Source: Margaritifera margaritifera (lineage: Eukaryota; Mollusca; Bivalvia; Unionida; Margaritiferidae). Taken from it: a stretch of DNA of 64,000 nucleotides. Made by a program: the position numbers and the translations under genes. This document shows positions 54,147-64,000 of this stretch, in pieces; positions within the stretch are counted from its first letter, which is position 1; the number at the start of each line of letters is the position of its first letter. The notes under the pieces were generated by a model. It had not been told where the DNA came from, ran no database searches, and saw only the letters and a program-made list of their open reading frames with translations. The DNA is taken from assembly GCA_029931535.1 (NCBI GenBank), contig JAQPZY010001660.1, forward strand, positions 4,427,001 to 4,491,000, given 5' to 3'.

Positions 54147-55570
54147 ACGGTGATTGAAATTTCCATCCTTTATAATTTGATTTAATCACATATGGCTGTA
54201 GGTACAAAATATACACAGATAAATGGCATCACTGCTAACGATGATTCACAATGTGCAAAAACCAAAAACTTTTGAAAATAAGTATCTATTGTTATTATAA
54301 CTGAAGAATTAGTCAGCAAATCCAAAAATTAAGTAGCTATTGAAAGGATTGAATAAAAACAAAACATTTCTAATGTACAATATTCAGTTTTCTGTACTTA
54401 AATTAATTTAATATCATTGTAGCTCTAAAGGATGTCTAATAATATGCAATTTTTGTGTAGTTTTTCCTGTCAGCAAGTATTGTTTATATGTTTATTTTAT
54501 TCTGTTGTTTTAGAAGTTCAGGTTTTCAAGGTGATTTGAGGCAGGGCCATTCACTTGTGACAGTTGTCCTGTAGTTAAGCTTTCAAAGTTTTTGACTAAT
54601 TAGTTGCTTCTAACTTTCTCATTTGTATTCTTATAATTACAAAAACAAATGGGCACCCTTCTTTTTGTTGTTTAATTGATTCCTTATTTAAACACAGGAT
54701 AAGGTTACAGGGAAGAAAAGATGTGTATTTGTATTATTGCAGTTTTAAAAATGCCTAAACAGTTACAAAACAGTTTCCGAACATTTTGAGCTAATCAAGC
54801 TCTTCATCATGGAAAGAAACAACTTACCAAAAAAACCAAAACAAACAGGTAACATGAAAGCTGAGAGAAAATCTGAACTATTTACATGTTTGAATAACAG
54901 AGGAAATCTACAGAAAGAGGTTTAAATAATGAAACACAAATCAGATGACAACAGGATCTCAATGTGCAAACTACAGTTTTTTTTTATAGAACTCATTTTA
55001 CTGGTTTATTATTTGGGAATAAAAGTTGATAAAGAATAAGTGACTTTTCCCAATTTTGTGGAACTCACTAACTATGATTGTCTCTGGTACATGTATATAC
55101 TAAAAATTATAATTTTCTGTGGATACATATGTGTGAAAAGGTAGGTGTGTGTTTGTGTTGAGGGGTGGGGAGTCATGTTTCATGAGGTTTAAGGTTTTAA
55201 TCATACTTTTAATGTAGGAAAGTTTTAATTCAGAGATGAGAGTAATATCAATAAATTTCAAGTAAGAAATTAAAATCCAAAGAAGTAAGCCAAAATAGTA
55301 TGTGCATTCTCATCAAGGTACATAGCATTAAACCAATTTTAATTATGGCTGAGGTCAACAATAGACAATGTCACCTTTGAAGTCATCTGCTATCAAATAA
55401 AACTCCATGACCATCAACATATATACATGTTCAAACTCGTAAGAGATTGAAGAAACCAAATCAGTAAGAAGATTGGTATAACAAAGGTGATTTTTCAATG
55501 ATTACACCTCCATTACAGTAACACCAACCCCCTCCCCAGAACTCTTGAAAATCCCTAAAACATGCAATTT
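54147..55570. other. Non-coding, no feature recognised
   Basis: AT-rich sequence with no motif-bearing ORF. Confidence 0.4.
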
Positions 55571-56233
55571 CAACCCAGTAAAGAAAATATGCTGCACAAA
55601 GTCAGGTATATGTCAAACCCAATAAAGAACATACAGTATACTGCACAAAATCAGGTATATTTCAAACCCAATAAAGAACATATACTGCACATAGTCAGGT
55701 ATATTTCAAACTAAATAATTAAGAACATATACAGCACAAAATCAGATACATTTCAAACCCAATAAAGAACATATACTGCACAAAGTCAGGTACTGTATAT
55801 TTCAAACCCAATAAAGAACATATACAGCACAAAATCAGATATATTTCAAACCCAATAAAGAACATTTACAGCACAAAATCAGATATATTTCAAACCCAAT
55901 AAAGAACATATACAGCACAAAATCAGGTATATTTCAAACCCAATCAAGAACATTTACAGCACAAAATCAGGTATATTTCAAACCCAATAAAGAACATTTA
56001 CAGCACAAAATCAGGTATATTTCAAACTCAATAAAGAACATTTACAGCACAAAATCAGGTATATTTCAAACCCAATAAAGAACATTTACAGCACAAAATC
56101 AGGTATATTTCAAACCCAATAACAAACATTTACAGCACAAAATCAGGTATATTTCAAACCCAATAAAGAACATCTACGGCAAAAAAATCAAACTCAACAA
56201 AGAACATATACTGCACAAAGTCAGGTATATTTC
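55571..56233. repeat. 45-bp minisatellite, about 15 copies
   Basis: Unit AAACCCAATAAAGAACATTT followed by ACAGCACAAAATCAGGTATA and TTTCA, with variants such as ATACTGCACAAAGTC at the edges and more uniform units in the middle. Confidence 0.92.
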
Positions 56234-57291
56234 ATATATATATATGTATAAGGTGGTGACAATTGCATCCTAGATATTTACCTTAATGAAGAAGAAAGTA
56301 GATCATGAATGTACTGATTTCCAATAAAATCAGTCACTATGAACATTTCCATAAATGCATAAAGCAAGTAGAAGAAATGGGCAACCACTCATGCACACTG
56401 TAGGCCAAAACTTAATCTTGCACCCAGCAAAGCATATGCTGGCAGGAGCCTGGAAGTTAGAGTTTCAATATCTGTGCAGCAGTGCTTGAATTCTTCTGTT
56501 GTGTCAGAGTGTACACAAATACATGAAGGGTTATTCCATTTGTATGGACCTTGTATGGAACGATACCAGGTCAGTATGAGACTTTCAGGGCAAGGGGATT
56601 GTTCTGAGCCCAAGTATGTTTTCTGTTGATCCTTTATTATTATATTCAAATTGAGTCACTAACATGCCATGTAATAAATTAACCCCACCAATGATCTTAA
56701 TTAACCCTTTTAATATTATTATTTTACAATTTTCTGTTGGAGGCAAGGCCAAGATTCTCAGAGTGACTCCATGTTAAAATGACAGCATTCATGATGCCAT
56801 GCCACACTGATAAGGTATTTTTCTATGGAGCTAGTATAGTGCCATACCAACCCTGTAATCTCAAAAAATTTCTGATATTGTTTCTTACCTCACTTGGCCA
56901 TTGTAATGCATACAATACTCCTGGCCATGTGTTTTCAAAACTTTTTAAGCACTTAACTCATCTGAAACTAAAAACCTCAAAAGCTGATATTTTACTTAAG
57001 GAATGTCATGGAAATTTGGCAGTCTAGTAGGAGGAACCAAATTGAGAAAAATCTGAAAATTCTGTGATTCTGGCTTTATTTTAATTAATGCTATAGATTG
57101 TCGAAGTTTTGGGACTTTGAGCTTGAGCTTGAGCTGTTTGCTCAAAAAGGGCCAGGTCTCCATGAAAATGGAAGAAACATATAAGAGGTGGGATAGAATG
57201 AGAGTGTTTACTTATCAGAGTTGTGCAATGTTCTTTTTCCAAGACGTTTGTCTGTCAGGTATTAGGTTGACTTTATACAATATAAGCTTAG
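56234..57291. other. Non-coding between two 45-bp arrays
   Basis: Short ORFs on both strands (56,389-56,649 minus and 56,779-57,027 plus) lack recognisable motifs. Confidence 0.4.
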
Positions 57292-60200
57292 TTTTGTTTA
57301 GTAGTACCAAGTCTTGTATAACTGATATAATCATCATTGTGTTTAGTAGTACCAAGTCTTGTATAACTGATATAATCATCATTGTGTTTAGTAGTACCAA
57401 GTCTTGTATAACTGATATAATCATCATTGTGTTTAGTAGTACCAAGTCTTGTATAACTGATATAATCATTATTGTGTTTAGTAGTACCAAATCTTGTATA
57501 ACTGATATAATCATCATAGTGTTTAGTAGTACCAAGTCTTGTATAACTGATATAATCATGATTGTGTTTAGTAGTACCAAGTCTTGTATAACTGATATAA
57601 TCATCATTGTGTTTAGTAGTACCAAGTCTTGTATAACTGATATAATCATGATTGTGTTTAGTAGTACCAAGTCTTGTATAACTGATATAATCATCATTGT
57701 GTTTAGTAGTACCAAGTCTTGTATAACTGATATAATCATCATTGTGTTTAGTAGTACCAAGTCTTGTATAACTGATATAATCATCATTGTGTTTAGTAGT
57801 ACCAAGTCTTGTATAACTGATATAATCATCATTGTGTTTAGTAGTACCAAGTCTTGTATAACTGATATAATCATCATTGTGTTTAGTAGTACCAAGTCTT
57901 GTATAACTGATATAATCATTATTGTGTTTAGTAGTACCAAGTCTTGTATAACTGATATAATCATCATTGTGTTTAGTAGTACCAAGTCTTGTATAACTGA
58001 TATAATCATCATTGTGTTTAGTAGTACCAAGTCTTGTATAACTGATATAATCATCATTGTGTTTAGTAGTACCAAGTCTTGTATAACTGATATATTGACT
58101 ATCATCATGATTGTGTTTAGTAGTACCAAGTCTTGTATAACTGATATATTGACTATCATCATGATTGTGTTTAGTAGTACCAAGTCTTGTATAACTGATA
58201 TAATCATCATTGTGTTTAGTAGTACCAAGTCTTGTATAACTGATATATTGACTATCATCATGATTGTGTTTAGTAGTACCAAGTCTTGTATAACTGATAT
58301 AATCATCATTCTGTTTAGTAGTACCAAGTCTTGTATAATTGATATAATCATCATTGTGTTTAGTAGTACCAAGTCTTGTATAACTGATATAATCATGATT
58401 GTGTTTAGTAGTACCAAGTCTTGTATAACTGATATAATCATCATTGTGTTTAGTAGTACCAAGTCTTGTATAACTGATATAATCATCATTGTGTTTAGTA
58501 GTACCAAGTCTTGTATAACTGATATAATCATCATTGTGTTTAGTAGTACCAAAGTCTTGTATAACTGATATAATCATCATTGTGTTTAGTAGTACCAAGT
58601 CTTGTATAACTGATATAATCATCATTGTGTTTAGTAGTACCAAGTCTTGTATAACTGATATAATCATTATTGTGTTTAGTAGTACCAAGTCTTGTATAAC
58701 TGATATAATCATCATTGTGTTTAGTAGTACCAAGTCTTGTATAACTGATATAATCATCATTGTGTTTAGTAGTACCAAGTCTTGTATAACTGATATAATC
58801 ATTATTGTGTTTAGTAGTACCAAGTCTTGTATAACTGATATAATCATGATTGTGTTTAGTAGTACCAAGTCTTGTATAACTGATATAATCATGATTGTGT
58901 TTAGTAGTACCAAGTCTTGTATAACTGATATAATCATCATTGTGTTTAGTAGTACCAAGTCTTGTATAACTGATATAATCATCATTGTGTTTAGTAGTAC
59001 CAAGTCTTGTATAACTGATATAATCATCATTGTGTTTAGTAGTACCAAGTCTTGTATAACTGATATAATCATCATTGTGTTTTAGTAGTACCAAGTCTTG
59101 TATAACTGATATAATCATCATTGTGTTTAGTAGTACCAAGTCTTGTATAACTGATATAATCATCATTGTGTTTAGTAGTACCAAGTCTTGTATAACTGAT
59201 ATAATCATTATTGTGTTTAGTAGTACCAAGTCTTGTATAACTGATATAATCATGATTGTGTTTAGTAGTACCAAGTCTTGTATAACTGATATAATCATCA
59301 TTGTGTTTAGTAGTACCAAGTCTTGTATAACTGATATAATCATCATTGTGTTTAGTAGTACCAAGTCTTGTATAACTGATATAATCATAATTGCTGTTTA
59401 GTAGTACCAAGTCTTGTATAACTGATATAATCATCATTGTGTTTAGTAGTACCAAGTCTTGTATAACTGATATAATCATCATTGTGTTTAGTAGTACCAA
59501 GTCTTGTATAACTGATATAATCATCATTGTGTTTAGTAGTACCAAGTCTTGTATAACTGATATAATCATCATTGTGTTTAGTAGTACCAAGTCTTGTATA
59601 ACTGATAAAATCATCGATTGTGTTTAGTAGTACCAAGTCTTGTATAACTGATATAATCATCATTGTGTTTTAGTAGTACCAAGTCTTGTATAACTGATAT
59701 AATCATCATTGTGTTTAGTAGTACCAAGTCTTGTATAACTGATATAATCATCATTGTGTTTAGTAGTACCAGGTCTTGTATAACTGATATAATCATCATT
59801 GTGTTTAGTAGTACCAGTCTTGTATAACTGATATCATCAACATTGTGTTTAGTAGTACCACGTCTTGTATAACTGATATAATCATTATTGTGTTTAGTAG
59901 TACCAAGTCTTGTATAACTGATATAATCATCATTGTGTTTAGTAGTACCAAGTCTTGTATAACTGATATTAATCATCATTGTGTTTAGTAGTACCAAGTC
60001 TTGTATAACTGATATAATCATCATTGTGTTTAGTAGTACCAAGTCTTGTATAACTGATATAATCATCATTGTGTTTAGTAGTACCAAGTCTTGTATAACT
60101 GATATAATCATCAGTGTGTTTAGTAGTACCAAGTCTTGTATAACTGATATAATCATCATTGTGTTTAGTAGTACCAAGTCTTGTATAACTGATATAATCA

Positions 60201-63200
60201 TTATTGTGTTTAGTAGTACCAAGTCTTGTATAACTGATATAATCATGATTGTGTTTAGTAGTACCAAGTCTTGTATAACTGATATAATCATGATTGTGTT
60301 TAGTAGTACCAAGTCTTGTATAACTGATATATTGACTATCATCATGATTGTGTTTAGTAGTACCAAGTCTTGTATAACTGATATATTGACTATCATCATG
60401 ATTGTGTTTAGTAGTACCAAGTCTTGTATAACTGATATAATCATCATTGTGTTTAGTAGTACCAAGTCTTGTATAACTGATATATTGACTATCATCATGA
60501 TTGTGTTTAGTAGTACCAAGTCTTGTATAACTGATATAATCATGATTGTGTTTAGTAGTACCAAGTCTTGTATAACTGATATAATCATCATTGTGTTTAG
60601 TAGTACCAAGTCTTGTATAACTGATATAATCATGATTGTGTTTAGTAGTACCAAGTCTTGTATAACTGATATAATCATCATTGTGTTTAGTAGTACCAAG
60701 TCTTGTATAACTGATATATCATGATTGTGTTTAGTAGTACCAAGTCTTGTATAACTGATATAATCATCATTGTGTTTAGTAGTACCAAGTCTTGTATAAC
60801 TGATATAATCATCATTGTGTTTAGTAGTACCAAGTCTTGTATAACTGATATAATCATTATTGTGTTTAGTAGTACCAAGTCTTGTATAACTGATATAATC
60901 ATCATTGTGTTTAGTAGTACCAAGTCTTGTATAACTGATATAATCATCATTGTGTTTAGTAGTACCAAGTCTTGTATAACTGATATAATCATCATTGTGT
61001 TTAGTAGTACCAAGTCTTGTATAACTGATATAATCATCATTGTGTTTAGTAGTACCAAGTCTTGTATAACTGATATAATCATGATTGTGTTTAGTAGTAC
61101 CAAGTCTTGTATAACTGATATAATCATCATTGTGTTTAGTAGTACCAAGTCTTGTATAACTGATATAATCATCATTGTGTTTAGTAGTACCAAGTCTTGT
61201 ATAACTGATATAATCATGATTGTGTTTAGTAGTACCAAGTCTTGTATAACTGATATAATCATGATTGTGTTTAGTAGTACCAAGTCTTGTATAACTGATA
61301 TAATCATCATTGTGTTTAGTAGTACCAAGTCTTGTATAACTGATATAATCATGATTGTGTTTAGTAGTACCAAGTCTTGTATAACTGATATAATCATCAT
61401 TGTGTTTAGTAGTACCAAGTCTTGTATAACTGATATATTGACTATCATCATGATTGTGTTTAGTAGTACCAAGTCTTGTATAACTGATATATTGACTATC
61501 ATCATGATTGTGTTTAGTAATACCAAGTCTTGTATAACTGATATATTGACTATCATCATGATTGTGTTTAGTAGTACCAAGTCTTGTATAACTGATATAA
61601 TCATGATTGTGTTTAGTAGTACCAAGTCTTGTATAACTGATATAATCATGATTGTGTTTAGTAGTACCAAGTCTTGTATAACTGATATAATCATGATTGT
61701 GTTTAGTAGTACCAAGTCTTGTATAACTGATATAATCATGATTGTGTTTAGTAGTACCAAGTCTTGTATAACTGATATAATCATGATTGTGTTTAGTAGT
61801 ACCAAGTCTTGTATAAACTGATATAATCATGATTGTGTTTAGTAGTACCAAGTCTTGTATAACTGATATAATCATGATTGTGTTTAGTAGTACCAAGTCT
61901 TGTATAAACTGATATAATCATGATTGTGTTTAGTAGTACCAAGTCTTGTATAACTGATATAATCATGATTGTGTTTAGTAGTACCAAGTCTTGTATAACT
62001 GATATAATCATGATTGTGTTTAGTAGTACCAAGTCTTGTATAACTGATATAATCATGATTGTGTTTAGTAGTACCAAGTCTTGTATAAACTGATATAATC
62101 ATGATTGTGTTTAGTAGTACCAAGTCTTGTATAACTGATATAATCATGATTGTGTTTAGTAGTACCAAGTCTTGTATAACTGATATAATCATCATTGTGT
62201 TTAGTAGTACCAAGTCTTGTATAACTGATATAATCATCATTGTGTTTAGTAGTACCAAGTCTTGTATAACTGATATAATCATGCATTGTGTTTAGTAGTA
62301 CCAAGTCTTGTATAACTGATATAATCATGATTGTGTTTAGTAGTACCAAGTCTTGTATAACTGATATAATCATGATTGTGTTTAGTAGTACCAAGTCTTG
62401 TATAACTGATATAATCATGATTGTGTTTAGTAGTACCAAGTCTTGTATAACTGATATAATCATGATTGTGTTTAGTAGTACCAAGTCTTGTATAACTGAT
62501 ATAATCATGATTGTGTTTAGTAGTACCAAGTCTTGTATAACTGATATAATCATGATTGTGTTTAGTAGTACCAAGTCTTGTATAACTGATATAATCATGA
62601 TTGTGTTTAGTAGTACCAAGTCTTGTATAACTGATATAATCATGATTGTGTTTAGTAGTACCAAGTCTTGTATAACTGATATAATCATCATTGTGTTTAG
62701 TAGTACCAAGTCTTGTATAACTGATATAATCATCATTGTGTTTAGTAGTACCAAGTCTTGTATAACTGATATAATCATCATTGTGTTTAGTAGTACCAAG
62801 TCTTGTATAACTGATATAATCATCATTGTGTTTAGTAGTACCAAGTCTTGTATAACTGATATAATCATCATTGTGTTTAGTAGTACCAAGTCTTGTATAA
62901 CTGATATAATCATCATTGTGTTTAGTAGTACCAAGTCTTGTATAACTGATATAATCATCATTGTGTTTAGTAGTACCAAGTCTTGTATAACTGATATAAT
63001 CATCATTGTGTTTAGTTAGTACCAAGTCTTGTATAACTGATATAATCATCATTGTGTTTAGTAGTACCAAGTCTTGTATAACTGATATAATCATCATTGT
63101 GTTTAGTAGTACCAAGTCTTGTATAACTGATATAATCATGATTGTGTTTAGTAGTACCAAGTCTTGTATAACTGATATAATCATCATGATTGTGTTTAGT

Positions 63201-64000
63201 AGTACCAAGTCTTGTATAACTGATATAATCATGATTGTGTTTAGTAGTACCAAGTCTTGTATAACTGATATAATCATCATTGTGTTTAGTAGTACCAAGT
63301 CTTGTATAACTGATATATTGACTATCATCATGATTGTGTTTAGTAGTACCAAGTCTTGTATAACTGATATAATCATCATTGTGTTTAGTAGTACCAGGTC
63401 TTGTATAACTGATATAATCATTATTGTGTTTAGTAGTACCAAGTCTTGTATAACTGATATAATCATTATTGTGTTTAGTAGTACCAAGTCTTGTATAACT
63501 GATATAATCATCATTGTGTTTAGTAGTACCAAGTCTTGTATAACTGATATAATCATCATTGTGTTTAGTAGTACCAAGTCTTGTATAACTGATATAATCA
63601 TCATTGTGTTTAGTAGTACCAAGTCTTGTATAACTGATATATTGACTATCATCATGATTGTGTTTAGTAGTACCAAGTCTTGTATAACTGATATAATCAT
63701 TATTGTGTTTAGTAGTACCAAGTCTTGTATAACTGATATAATCATCATTGTGTTTAGTAGTACCAAGTCTTGTATAACTGATATAATCATGATTGTGTTT
63801 AGTAGTACCAAGTCTTGTATAACTGATATATTGACTATCATCATGATTGTGTTTAGTAGTACCAAGTCTTGTATAACTGATATATTGACTATCATCATGA
63901 TTGTGTTTAGTAGTACCAAGTCTTGTATAACTGATATAATCATCATTGTGTTTAGTAGTACCAAGTCTTGTATAACTGATATATTGACTATCATCATGAT
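57292..64000. repeat. 45-bp satellite array, about 147 copies, runs off right edge
   Basis: Unit GTTTAGTAGTACCAAGTCTT then GTATAACTGATATAATCATC and ATTGT. Variants differ at one position (ATCATCATT, ATCATGATT, ATCATTATT). A 54-bp form carries TATATTGACTATCATCATG. Like variants cluster, for example GATT units at about 61,570-62,160 and 62,290-62,680, and CATT units at about 62,690-63,110. The 45-bp period keeps all frames open on both strands. Confidence 0.97.

Noticed and set aside
57117..63997. Long ORFs of up to 761 codons on both strands with 15-residue repeats
   Set aside because: They are translations of a 45-bp satellite whose period is a multiple of three. All frames and both strands stay open, and frames change only where a unit has an indel.
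57292..64000. CRISPR-like appearance of regularly spaced repeats
   Set aside because: The units are head-to-tail copies with no unique spacers, in an animal genome. This is a satellite.

Overview
This is animal nuclear DNA. It is AT-rich, has spliced genes, and is loaded with di-, tri- and tetranucleotide microsatellites, minisatellites, non-LTR retrotransposon (LINE) remnants and small foldback DNA transposons. The repeat style suggests a marine invertebrate, probably a mollusc and possibly a cephalopod, but nothing here fixes the species. No bacterial genes, CRISPR array, rRNA or functional tRNA were seen.

Left part (1-9.2 kb): the minus strand carries most of a CDC25-type cell-cycle phosphatase gene. 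I read nine exons between 9163 and 500 with a consistent phase throughout. They include the catalytic HCEFSSKR loop. The last exon(s) lie beyond the left edge and the first exon was not found. Its introns hold a tRNA-derived SINE, (ATGT)n, (GA)n and (TA)n arrays and a perfect 40-bp palindrome.

9.2-22 kb: mostly repeats. There are LINE remnants, one of which has grown a 23-copy 43-bp minisatellite inside its reverse-transcriptase reading frame. There are also dispersed repeat pairs and long tetranucleotide arrays.

21,973-37,371: one nearly complete but decayed Polinton/Maverick (adintovirus-like) element of about 15.4 kb, with terminal inverted repeats and a TACAGG target-site duplication. 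From left to right it has small accessory ORFs (one SAP-like), a protein-primed-type DNA polymerase B (+), a retroviral-type integrase (-) tail to tail with it, a phospholipase A2-like protein and a two-CxxC zinc-ribbon protein (-), then divergently (+) a packaging ATPase, helical proteins, candidate jelly-roll capsid proteins, a membrane/basic minor protein, an adenovirus-type cysteine protease, a fibre-like protein and small distal ORFs. Together these would give replication, integration, packaging and a virion. Nearly every gene is now broken by stops or frameshifts, so this is a relic.

37.4-57 kb: another dispersed-repeat copy, a LINE endonuclease fragment, a possible ankyrin-type first exon at 45.87 kb, and several short DNA-transposon derivatives with recognisable target duplications (a 9-bp Mutator-like pair at 46.0-46.26 kb and an 8-bp hAT-like one at 53.15 kb). 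A 45-bp tandem array lies at 55.6-56.2 kb.

57.29-64 kb: a 45-bp satellite of roughly 147 copies with 54-bp variants runs off the right edge. Its long open frames on both strands are a by-product of the multiple-of-three period and are not genes.
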